Assembly: GCF_007990505.1 (NCBI RefSeq)
Contig: NZ_AP019822.1
Span: 1,178,001 to 1,242,000, forward strand
Direction: 5' to 3'
DNA from: Pseudoleptotrichia goodfellowii
Lineage (GTDB): Bacteria; Fusobacteriota; Fusobacteriia; Fusobacteriales; Leptotrichiaceae
Length of the DNA: 64,000 nucleotides
Part shown: one piece after another, positions 53,296 to 61,511 of the stretch
How positions within the stretch are numbered: the first letter of the stretch is position 1
Layout of the letters: each line of letters begins with the position of its first letter
Program-made: the position numbers and the translations under genes
Notes under the pieces: generated by a model
The model's input: only the letters and a program-made list of their open reading frames with translations
The model's database searches: none
What the model was told of the DNA's origin: nothing

Positions 53296-54819
53296 ATGCT
53301 TTTAGGGGGAAATGAAGAAACACGGAAAATCGACGAATATGCTATAAATACTTTAGGTATTCCCGGCATTGTTCTCATGGAAAATGCAGCTGCTTCTTTT
53401 GTAAAAAATCTTGACTTGACTGCTGACAGTTATCTTGTGATATGCGGTAAAGGAAATAACGGAGGAGACGGTTATGCGATTGCAAGACAGTTAAACGCTT
53501 TAGGCAAAAACATAACTGTTTTTTGTATTGATAATCAGAATATGAGCAAAGACTGTAAAATAAATTATGAAATATGTAAAAATATGAATATAAAAATATC
53601 TTCCGATATTGATGAACTGGATGAACTTTTAATTAACTCCCGAGGAGTAATTGACGGAATTTTCGGGACAGGATTAAATTCCCCTGTAACAGGAATATAT
53701 AGAGAAGTCATAGAAAAAATTAACAGGCATTCTCAGCATTGTAAAATATATTCGGTAGACATACCTTCGGGAATTAACGGAAATACCGGAGAAATAATGG
53801 GAACGGCAGTGAAAGCATTTAAGACCGTTTCTTTTGTTATTTATAAAAAAGGATTTTTAAACAGGAAAAATAAAGAGTATTTCGGAGAAATAAGAGTAGA
53901 GAATATCGGAGTAAATGAAAACAGTTTTTTACATTTAATAAAAGCTCATTATTTAACAGAAAAAGAAATACAGAAAATAATTATCGGACGTAATGAATTT
54001 TCTCATAAAGGAGATTTCGGAAAAATTTTGATATTCGCAGGAAGCAAAGGCTTTTCAGGAGCTGCAAAAATAGCTGTAAATTCCTGTATTAGAAGCGGTT
54101 CAGGACTTGTTACTTTACTCACATATGATAATATTTTAAATGAAGTTTCCTCAAAAATGACAGAAGCAATGACATTAGGGATAAACAGCGATTTTGTTGA
54201 GGAAAATTTTCCAGAAATTGAAAAGATGATATTAAATTCTGACGTAATGGCAATAGGACCGGGAATCGGAAAATCTGAAAAATCACTTGTTATATTGGAA
54301 AAACTTCTAAGTTTCAAGAAAAATATCAAAGGAAACGATATAAAACTTGTTATTGATGCCGACGGTTTAAATCTGTTGTCTGAAAATAAATATCTTTTTA
54401 AAGAAATTGAAAATCGGGCTGTTCTTACTCCTCATTCAGTGGAGTTTTCGAGATTATCCGGATTTTCACTTGAAGAAATTGAAAAATACAGATTTGAAAT
54501 TTGCAGAGATTTTGCCTTATCCAACAAAGTAATATTGCTTTTAAAAGGCAAAAATACTTTAATAACCGACGGAAATGAAGTATATATTAACAGTACCGGA
54601 AATCCCTATATGGCTAACGGAGGAGCAGGAGATTGCCTTACAGGAATAATAGCTTCTCTTTCAGGACAAAATTACGGATTATTTGAAAGTGCTTATACAG
54701 GAGCATTTTTACACGGATATATTGCCGACGGGCTTTTTAAAGAACAGTATATAATAAATGCTTCGCATATAATTGAAAACATTCCGAAATATATGAAAAA
54801 ACTGTTTTGTGGAAAATAA
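53296..54819 (+). CDS. nnr: Bifunctional NAD(P)HX epimerase/dehydratase
   Basis: This protein repairs hydrated NAD(P)H. Of its 507 residues, the N-terminal YjeF domain (about 1-215) has GKGNNGGDGYAIARQL and DGIFGTGL. The C-terminal kinase-like dehydratase domain (about 225-500) has FAGSKGFSGAAKIA, GPGIGKS and NGGAGDCLTGI. GGAGG precedes the ATG. It is 18 nt after the barrel gene. Confidence 0.94.
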   Translation: MLLGGNEETRKIDEYAINTLGIPGIVLMENAAASFVKNLDLTADSYLVICGKGNNGGDGYAIARQLNALGKNITVFCIDNQNMSKDCKINYEICKNMNIKISSDIDELDELLINSRGVIDGIFGTGLNSPVTGIYREVIEKINRHSQHCKIYSVDIPSGINGNTGEIMGTAVKAFKTVSFVIYKKGFLNRKNKEYFGEIRVENIGVNENSFLHLIKAHYLTEKEIQKIIIGRNEFSHKGDFGKILIFAGSKGFSGAAKIAVNSCIRSGSGLVTLLTYDNILNEVSSKMTEAMTLGINSDFVEENFPEIEKMILNSDVMAIGPGIGKSEKSLVILEKLLSFKKNIKGNDIKLVIDADGLNLLSENKYLFKEIENRAVLTPHSVEFSRLSGFSLEEIEKYRFEICRDFALSNKVILLLKGKNTLITDGNEVYINSTGNPYMANGGAGDCLTGIIASLSGQNYGLFESAYTGAFLHGYIADGLFKEQYIINASHIIENIPKYMKKLFCGK

Positions 54820-54822
54820 TAC

Positions 54823-54851
54823 TTGCCAATAAAGAAAATAATATATATAAT
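54823..54851 (+). promoter_or_regulatory. Promoter of the ribF-scpA-murJ unit
   Basis: TTGCCA (54823-54828) and TATAAT (54846-54851) are separated by exactly 17 nt, about 40 nt upstream of ribF. This is the best plus-strand match to a sigma-70 promoter I found in the window. Confidence 0.75.
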
Positions 54852-54890
54852 GTAGTTTGGAAGAAAATCTATTTAGGAAGTTGAAGAAAA

Positions 54891-55898
54891 ATGAGTATGA
54901 AAATAATTACAAAAAAAGAAAAAGAAGTTGAAGAATTTCTTAAATTTGAAAATACAAGTTGTGTTAATGAAGAAGAACTGAAACAGAGTAAAAATATAGT
55001 TATATTGGGTAATTTTGACGGAGTTCACAGAGGACACGCGAAATTACTGGAAAGAGCGGTAAAAAAAGCACGAGAAAAAGGATACAAAACTATAGTTTAT
55101 ACTTTTTGCGAATATCCTCAAAAAAAAGAAAGCAGAATTACTACTCCTTCGGAAAAGTGCCAATTAATCAACAATTTTAATATTGACTATGTTTATATGG
55201 ATAATTTTGAAGATGTTAAAAATTTTTCTCCTGAAGAATTTATCGAAAAAATTCTTATACAAAAACTGAATGTAAGAGAGATATACTGTGGATTCAATTT
55301 TACATTGGGAAAAGGAAAATCCGGAAATGTAAGAATTATGGAAAATATTCTAAGGGAGAAATATAACAACAGTATTGTTTTAAATATTCAGCCTTTAATT
55401 TTAGACGATGAAAATGAAATCATAAGCAGTACAAGAATAAGAAAATACATTCAGAAGTCGGATTTATCAAAAGCAAAAGAATTATTAGGACATAATTTTA
55501 TTATTATGGGCGAAGTCGTTCACGGGAAAAAACTCGGAAGAACTCTCGGTTTTCCTACAGCCAATCTGACCTTTGAAAACAGAATATATCCTGAATTGGG
55601 AGTATACGGGGTATATGTTCATATAGAAGGAGATAGCAATATTTATCACGGTATAATGAATATAGGAAAAAATCCTACAGTAAAATCCGATTCTTTATTA
55701 CTGAATGTTGAAACCAATATATTTGATTTTGAGCAGGATATTTACGGTAAAATTATATTGATAGAAGTATTGGAAAAAGTAGGAAAAGAAAAAAAATTAA
55801 ACTCGCTGGAAGAACTTATTCAAAAAATCAGCGATAATGTTTCCAATTGGAGAAAAAGAATAGATGAAAAATACCACAATAAAAATAAAAATAGATAA
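54891..55898 (+). CDS. ribF: Bifunctional riboflavin kinase/FAD synthetase
   Basis: RibF converts riboflavin to FMN and FAD. The 335-residue protein has an N-terminal nucleotidyltransferase domain with ILGNFDGVHRGH and SSTRIRKYI, and a C-terminal kinase domain with GRTLGFPTANL and IMNIGKNPTV. A second ATG 6 nt downstream is also possible. Its 3' end overlaps scpA by 35 nt. Confidence 0.94.
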   Translation: MSMKIITKKEKEVEEFLKFENTSCVNEEELKQSKNIVILGNFDGVHRGHAKLLERAVKKAREKGYKTIVYTFCEYPQKKESRITTPSEKCQLINNFNIDYVYMDNFEDVKNFSPEEFIEKILIQKLNVREIYCGFNFTLGKGKSGNVRIMENILREKYNNSIVLNIQPLILDDENEIISSTRIRKYIQKSDLSKAKELLGHNFIIMGEVVHGKKLGRTLGFPTANLTFENRIYPELGVYGVYVHIEGDSNIYHGIMNIGKNPTVKSDSLLLNVETNIFDFEQDIYGKIILIEVLEKVGKEKKLNSLEELIQKISDNVSNWRKRIDEKYHNKNKNR

Positions 55899-56562
55899 TT
55901 TTGAAGGACCGTTGGATCTTCTTATACATCTGATAGAAAAAAAGCAGATGAAAATTACTGAAATCAATATTTCTCAAATAATAGACGATTATTTGAATTA
56001 TATAAGAGAGCAGAAAGAAGAAAATCTTAAAATTAAAGTCGAATTTCTAATTATGGCAACGGATCTTATTGAAATTAAGGCTTACTCTATATTAAACAAA
56101 GAGAAAAAAGACGAAAAAATAGAAAATCTTGAAAGAAAAATACTGGAATATAAATTATTTAAAGAAATTTCGGTATTATTTTCCGAATATGAAAATGAAT
56201 ATAATATCCCTTATAAAAGAACGGGAAATAAAAATATTGAAACTGCAATGATAGAATATGATATCTCAGGACTGACATTGGATTCACTGCTTAACAGTTT
56301 CAGAGCATTATTAGAAGAAGAAGATAAAGAGAAACTGATTCTAAATCTTGAAGAGGAGTATTCTACTGAAGATGCTGCCGATGAAATAAGTGAACTTATG
56401 GAGACTAAAGATCGTATAGGATTCAGTGAATTACTGAAAAATAAATTTACAAAATCAAGAATAGTTTCGTTATTTTTATGTGTTCTTGAAATGTTTAAAA
56501 GCGGATATATTGACATAATAAATGAAAATAAAGAATTTTATATACAAAAACTATCTTTTTAG
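55864..56562 (+). CDS. scpA: Segregation and condensation protein A
   Basis: ScpA is the kleisin subunit of the SMC condensin complex in chromosome segregation. The 232-residue protein has the N-terminal FEGPLDLLIHLIEKKQMKI and a winged-helix C-terminus (SRIVSLFLCVLEMFKSG). It starts inside the end of ribF, so translation is coupled. No scpB is adjacent. Confidence 0.93.
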   Translation: MKNTTIKIKIDNFEGPLDLLIHLIEKKQMKITEINISQIIDDYLNYIREQKEENLKIKVEFLIMATDLIEIKAYSILNKEKKDEKIENLERKILEYKLFKEISVLFSEYENEYNIPYKRTGNKNIETAMIEYDISGLTLDSLLNSFRALLEEEDKEKLILNLEEEYSTEDAADEISELMETKDRIGFSELLKNKFTKSRIVSLFLCVLEMFKSGYIDIINENKEFYIQKLSF

Positions 56563-56576
56563 GAAAGGCAATTTTA

Positions 56577-58055
56577 ATGTTTAAATCAAGTTTTATTGTT
56601 ATGGCTATAAATATGCTGAGTAGACTGCTTGGTCTAATTAGAGAAATGATAATAGGGGGCATGTTCGGAGCCACCGGACTGACCGATGCTTATGTAAGTG
56701 CCACCAAAATTCCGAATTTTTTTACTACTTTATTTGGTGAAGGCTCCATGGGAACTGTGTTTATACCTATTTATAACAGAGGATTGGAAGAAAAAGGTGT
56801 TGAAAAAACTAATGATTTTGTTTTTTCAATATTGAATCTGATAATTGCTTTTACGTCTACTTTATCAGTTATAATGATTGTATTTTCAAGGCAAATACTC
56901 AAGATTACTACAGGTTTTAAAGATCCTGAAAGATTTGAAACGGCAAATAATTTACTGAAAATAATGGCATTTTACTTTCTGTTTATTGCACTTTCGGGAG
57001 TAGTTTCATCTTTCCTGAACAATTATAAGAAATTTGCAATAGCAGCTTCTACAGGACTTGTGTTTAACCTTACAATCATAATAGGAACATTGCTTTTATC
57101 CAAAAAAATCGGGATATACGGCTTGGGGATAGCATATCTGCTATCGGGAGTGTTTCAGCTCGGAATGATGCTGCCTCAGTTTTTTCAGATAATAAAGAAA
57201 TATAAGTTTATATTCAATCTAAAAGACGAATATGTCCGAGAGATGTTTCTACTGATGATTCCCACATTGATTGGGATATTCGGCTATCAAATAAATGAAA
57301 TTGTAGATAATAACTTTGCAACAAGGCTTTCAGCAGGAACTGCCAGTGCGTTAAATTATGCAAGCAGACTTTATTTATTACCGATAGGTGTATTTGCAAT
57401 ATCATTATCGGTCGTAATTTTTCCGACATTATCTCAGGCAGTAGTAAAAAATCAAAGAAAAAAAGTAAAAAATACGATACAAAAAGGACTGAATATGCTG
57501 GCATTCCTTATTATTCCATCATCAACAGTGTTAATGGGATATGCCGAACCGATAGTAACACTGATATATAAGAGAGGGCATTTTTCAGATAAAGGAGTTA
57601 TAACAACAGCAGGAGCATTAAAATTTTACGCTTTGGGATTATTATTTTTCTCTACGATACACTTACTGACCCGAAGCCATTATGTATATAAAGATAGAAC
57701 GTTACCTGTTATTTCATCATTTGTTGCAATTTTTATAAATATAGTACTGGATTGGCTCTTATATGAAAAATATCAGTATATAGGACTTACAATAGCAACT
57801 TCATTTTCAGCAATGGTAAACTATATGATATTATTAATTTCTCTGAATAAACGGCATATCAGGCTGAATAATCTGATTTATTTAAAATTCCTCGTTCTAT
57901 CCCTTGTAATATCTCTGGCAGCCTTTTGTGTATCCAATATGATAAAAGTTCCGCCATTGGGTAAATTCGGTATTTTAGTAAATATTACAGCGTTTGCAGT
58001 ATTATATCTAGGAATATGGGCAATTCCGGTAATGACGAAGAAATCAAAAAAGTAA
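56577..58055 (+). CDS. murJ: Lipid II flippase MurJ
   Basis: MurJ moves lipid II across the inner membrane for peptidoglycan synthesis. The 492-residue protein has about 14 membrane helices. It has the family N-terminus (MLSRLLGLIREMIIGG), the GATGLTDAY loop and FFTTLFGEGSM, and SRLYLLPIGVFAISL in the second half. It is 14 nt after scpA, with AGGAAAGG upstream. Confidence 0.93.
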   Translation: MFKSSFIVMAINMLSRLLGLIREMIIGGMFGATGLTDAYVSATKIPNFFTTLFGEGSMGTVFIPIYNRGLEEKGVEKTNDFVFSILNLIIAFTSTLSVIMIVFSRQILKITTGFKDPERFETANNLLKIMAFYFLFIALSGVVSSFLNNYKKFAIAASTGLVFNLTIIIGTLLLSKKIGIYGLGIAYLLSGVFQLGMMLPQFFQIIKKYKFIFNLKDEYVREMFLLMIPTLIGIFGYQINEIVDNNFATRLSAGTASALNYASRLYLLPIGVFAISLSVVIFPTLSQAVVKNQRKKVKNTIQKGLNMLAFLIIPSSTVLMGYAEPIVTLIYKRGHFSDKGVITTAGALKFYALGLLFFSTIHLLTRSHYVYKDRTLPVISSFVAIFINIVLDWLLYEKYQYIGLTIATSFSAMVNYMILLISLNKRHIRLNNLIYLKFLVLSLVISLAAFCVSNMIKVPPLGKFGILVNITAFAVLYLGIWAIPVMTKKSKK

Positions 58056-58066
58056 AATAATATAGA

Positions 58067-58098
58067 AAATCATCGTTATAAATAGCGGTGATTTTTTT
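58067..58098 (+). terminator. Terminator after murJ
   Basis: AATCATCG (58068-58075) pairs with CGGTGATT (58086-58093; one U-G pair) and runs into seven Ts. Confidence 0.85.
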
Positions 58099-58398
58099 AT
58101 ATTCATTACTTTCCGATAAATAAACCTATATCAGATATATAAATAAACCTTTTTCAAGTTTATTATTTAATATTGTCATCAGTTTAAAAATAAACTGTGT
58201 TTCGTTTTATTTGCCAGACGTTGAAAAGTGATTATAATAATCTTTTGTATTTTTGGAAAATACATTGATTTTATTTGTCTATAATTAAAATTATGAAAGT
58301 TTTGCAGAGTTGGTAATATATTTGTATAAAAAATGTGGAAAAGTATTTATCAATTTTTGATTATATGAAAGGGTTAAATTGGAAAAATCGTAAAATAA
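58099..58398. other. Gap between murJ and the acyl-CoA dehydrogenase-like gene
   Basis: About 300 nt of AT-rich DNA. ATAAATAAACCT occurs twice (near 58118 and 58140). I see no ORF with a ribosome binding site, no RNA gene signature and no promoter I would defend. It could hold decayed DNA. Confidence 0.4.
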
Positions 58399-58460
58399 AA
58401 AAGAACTGTCAGACAAGTTCTTATTTTTAGAAATATATTTTATCTTAAGACAGCTCTTTT
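58399..58460 (-). terminator. Terminator of the acyl-CoA dehydrogenase-like gene
   Basis: On the minus strand AAGAGCTGTC (58458-58449) pairs with GACAGTTCTT (58410-58401; one G-U) and is followed by TTTTTTATTTT. It lies just after the leftward gene. Confidence 0.75.
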
Positions 58461-58470
58461 TATGTTTTTA

Positions 58471-59916
58471 TTAACAGTATTCAAAATCCAGTATATCTTT
58501 TTTTATGTCTTTTATAAGAAATGTGGATAAATCTTCAGCATCAGTTTGAGAAAGAACAAATAATTTGGAAAGTATTTTTCCTGTAAAAACTTTTTTTATC
58601 TGGTCAATTTCATTCAGAGTATGGTTTTTCATGAAATTAATAATATCATCGGCTTTCTGAAGAAGATTTTCTGTAGATGTTTTTATTTCCTGAAATCTTT
58701 TATCAGATAGAAATCTTTCATACAGAGTCTGTTCCTTGCTTATTCTTATTCCTGATTTCTTTTCTTCGGAAGTAGCTTTTGAAAACTGATCATAAATATC
58801 CGCATAAAGCATATCATTAGGTCCTTCAAATATTGTAAACGGTCTGAAATCAACAGCTATGTTACTCATAGGATGACCTGCCTCAAATCCTTTGGCACCT
58901 AATAATTTTTGAGCTGTTTTTGCAGCTTCATAAGTATAATCTGTAGACAGACTTTTTATAATATTGGCCTCCATAAGTTTATCAGCTACCGATTTATCCG
59001 GAGAAACATTATTACATGTATAATTATACATAATTTTTGATGCTTCGTATCTTTTTTCTATTTCATCTATTTCACGTTCGACAAATTTTATTTCATTTCT
59101 GGAATATTTTTTTATATTTTTTACAATATATTCCATTATTCCATGGGTCATACCTATAAGTTGCAGACGACTTCTTATAAAGATATTTTGAAATTCCCTC
59201 AAGGAATTTGCTTTGGATTCCGATAATTTCATCAAATATTTCGCAGGAATAGCAGCATCAATATTATTAACTGCATATCTAACGGCTTTCAGACCTTCAG
59301 ATTGAAGAACTTCATATTTTATATATTCCTTCGGAACGAATATAAGACTTATTGTTTTTGAGAGTTTTCTGTCTTTTTTTTCTTTAGCTGCAACCAAAAG
59401 AAAATCACTTTGGGAATTTCCCTGCCAATATTTAGTCGACTTCAAGTGTATAGTATTTTCATCAACATATTCATAATATGACTGCATTTCTTTTGCAATA
59501 GCAGATCCTGACGTTTCAGGTTCGGTTATTGCCAAACCTCCGCCTTCACCTTTTAATATAAGTTCAAGTCCTTTAGAGATTTGTTCGTTATTTCCGAATT
59601 CTGTAAGAGGTTGAAGAACTAAAGCTCCTTCAATCCCTGTTCGCAGTGTTACAGGTACGCCGTAATTTCCGGCAATTCTCAATACTTCCTGAATTTCAAA
59701 CTGATTAGCTTTTCTTCCTCCGAATTTTTCGGCAAGGAAAGGGAGCAGCAGACCGTAATTTTTTATATCCAGCCATTTGTCCTCAGGCAGATAATTCATT
59801 AAATTTATTTTATTAATATTTTCCTGAGAAAATATATCGTTAAAAGCTTTTTTTATATTGTTCAGAAACTCTCCCGTATTCATTTTCACAAGAGCCTCAT
59901 CAATTAAATTAAGCAT
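58471..59916 (-). CDS. Acyl-CoA dehydrogenase-family protein
   Basis: The 481-residue flavoprotein has the family's FAD-binding ITEPETSGSA in the middle domain and a helical C-terminal domain with QLIGMTHGIMEY and AQKLLGAKGFEAGHP followed by FEGPNDMLY. A catalytic-base Glu may be the E in FEGPNDM, but assignment is uncertain. No electron-transfer flavoprotein or beta-oxidation gene is in the window, so its reaction is open. AAGGAGG precedes the ATG. Confidence 0.85.
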   Translation of the reverse strand: MLNLIDEALVKMNTGEFLNNIKKAFNDIFSQENINKINLMNYLPEDKWLDIKNYGLLLPFLAEKFGGRKANQFEIQEVLRIAGNYGVPVTLRTGIEGALVLQPLTEFGNNEQISKGLELILKGEGGGLAITEPETSGSAIAKEMQSYYEYVDENTIHLKSTKYWQGNSQSDFLLVAAKEKKDRKLSKTISLIFVPKEYIKYEVLQSEGLKAVRYAVNNIDAAIPAKYLMKLSESKANSLREFQNIFIRSRLQLIGMTHGIMEYIVKNIKKYSRNEIKFVEREIDEIEKRYEASKIMYNYTCNNVSPDKSVADKLMEANIIKSLSTDYTYEAAKTAQKLLGAKGFEAGHPMSNIAVDFRPFTIFEGPNDMLYADIYDQFSKATSEEKKSGIRISKEQTLYERFLSDKRFQEIKTSTENLLQKADDIINFMKNHTLNEIDQIKKVFTGKILSKLFVLSQTDAEDLSTFLIKDIKKDILDFEYC

Positions 59917-59994
59917 TCGGTACCTCCTTAAAAATAATATAATAAGTGTTATTATATCATAAAATACGACTTATAACAATACAAAGATTCTTCC

Positions 59995-60018
59995 GAAAAA
60001 AGAGCCCCGAAGGGCTCT
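59995..60018 (-). terminator. Minus-strand terminator with UUCG loop
   Basis: AGAGCCC (60001-60007) pairs with GGGCTCT (60012-60018). Read on the minus strand the loop is TTCG and a T-run follows, a strong intrinsic terminator. It lies between the leftward nuclease-like gene (60397) and the acyl-CoA dehydrogenase start. Confidence 0.8.
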
Positions 60019-60029
60019 AAAAGGAGTTT

Positions 60030-60223
60030 ATGAAGAAAAAAGTATATTGCTTTTGGTCAAGAATAGTATAACGTTTTACAATTAGTTTCCACTTTGGAAG
60101 ATATTTGTTTTATATTTGGAATTTGATAGTATTCAGATAGAAGAATCCGTCTTTAAAAATAGTGAAGTAGAAGAAGTTTATCATATAAATTTCAGTATTA
60201 CTTTTCAAACTTTATATACATAA
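60030..60223 (+). pseudogene. Possible outer-membrane protein debris
   Basis: AAAAGGAG precedes an ATG (60030) reading MKKKVYCFWSRIV and then a stop at codon 14. After further stops a frame from 60086 reads to 60223 and ends VYHINFSITFQTLYT, which has the alternating pattern of a final barrel strand. Together they look like the start and end of a lost secreted-barrel gene; the middle is gone. The rest of the 59917-60396 gap shows nothing else. Confidence 0.25.
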
Positions 60224-60396
60224 CATATATTATCGGACGTTAAATTGTGAAAGAAGAAATAGAAAAATTAATAAGTAAATTTATTATTTTCCCAATTTCA
60301 AGTTTAAAACAAAAAATTATTATACAATAAAAATGACTCAAACTGAAAAATTATTTTTAAATTTTCCGATACTTTTTCAATTTCCATATTTCCAAT

Positions 60397-60786
60397 TTAA
60401 TATGTATTATTATCATAATCTATATAGCCGACATATTTATAATAAACATTTTTTTCTTTCAGAAACTCTTTATCATCCACTGAAAATGCTGTCAGGATAA
60501 ATCTTAAATGACGTATATTTTTATGGCTGGAAACAACTACAAAATAATGAAGCTTGTCGATTTTCTTTTGATAAAAATGTTCTTTTTTAGAATTGGACCG
60601 TTTGGTCACGTAATCGGGATTATTTAATATAACATCTATAATTTCTAATGTTATTTCAGGATGTTTCTTTATAATATGCTCTTCAAACTGTTTTTTTTGC
60701 ATTATAACTTTTTGATGCAGTTTAGCATCAAATTCATAAATTTCTATTTTTTTTCCGGTTTTTGTATATCTTATTTTATTTTCCAA
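60397..60786 (-). CDS. Small nuclease-like protein (possible PBECR family)
   Basis: A 129-residue protein with the pattern HIIKKHPEITLEIIDVIL-NNPDY, then KKEHFYQKKID and HYFVVVSSHKNIRHLRF. The early His-rich region, the conserved NPD and the strand-rich end resemble the barnase/EndoU/colicin/RelE-like (PBECR) nuclease domains, but this is from memory. The start is TTG at 60786 with GGAGAG upstream. No antitoxin gene is adjacent, and the TRIC gene starts 48 nt upstream on the same strand. Confidence 0.55.
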   Translation of the reverse strand: MENKIRYTKTGKKIEIYEFDAKLHQKVIMQKKQFEEHIIKKHPEITLEIIDVILNNPDYVTKRSNSKKEHFYQKKIDKLHYFVVVSSHKNIRHLRFILTAFSVDDKEFLKEKNVYYKYVGYIDYDNNTY

Positions 60787-60834
60787 TATATCTCTCCATT
60801 TATTTTAAAGTTCGATAATATTTTTTGTTTTTAA

Positions 60835-61491
60835 TTAATTTATATTAGGTAAATTTACCTTGTATTTTATTATTACCAATCTTATTATTAACATTATTAT
60901 AAACAATATTGCCATAGTCGGTACTTTTAAAAAACTGAACTGAACTATGCATATATGATATAATATTCCTCCTCCGAATGCCAGTACTGCATATATATCT
61001 TCCCTCAGAACTATAGGTGTTTCGGTTACAAGCAGATCTCTTATAATACCCCCTCCTACTCCTGTCACTGCAGCGAGTATTCCTGTTGTAACCGTATTTA
61101 ATTCCAAACTGACACTTTTATTTGCTGCAATTAAAGTAAATGCTGCCAAACCTATTGAATCAAATATAAGATTGGAAGTTGTTATCAATTTGTACAATTT
61201 CATTTTTCTTCTTCTTGATATTTTTATTTTTTTTCGGATTTTTTTAGTAAACAGCCACATTATTCCGGAAGTTATTATAGCAATATAAAGTCCTTCAGGA
61301 TTTATAAGGACATCAGGTATTTGTGCTATAAGTATATCACGTAAGATCCCACCTCCAAGTGCTGTAATTACAGCGAGTAAAGTTATTCCGAATATATCAA
61401 GCTTATGTTTTACTCCTTTAAGAACTCCTGAAGCAGCAAAAGCTACTGTTCCCACATAATTACAAATTATTAAAAATATTTCAAATCTCAA
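60835..61491 (-). CDS. TRIC/UPF0126-family cation channel protein
   Basis: A 218-residue protein of seven membrane helices built from two repeats. Each repeat carries the family glycine motif: ITALGGGILRDI near 45 and VTGVGGGIIRDLL near 150. Prokaryotic TRIC proteins form trimeric potassium channels; the role in this organism is unknown. The start is TTG at 61491 with AAAGGA upstream. Confidence 0.9.
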   Translation of the reverse strand: MRFEIFLIICNYVGTVAFAASGVLKGVKHKLDIFGITLLAVITALGGGILRDILIAQIPDVLINPEGLYIAIITSGIMWLFTKKIRKKIKISRRRKMKLYKLITTSNLIFDSIGLAAFTLIAANKSVSLELNTVTTGILAAVTGVGGGIIRDLLVTETPIVLREDIYAVLAFGGGILYHICIVQFSFLKVPTMAILFIIMLIIRLVIIKYKVNLPNIN

Positions 61492-61511
61492 TTCTCGTTC
61501 CTTTCTTTATT

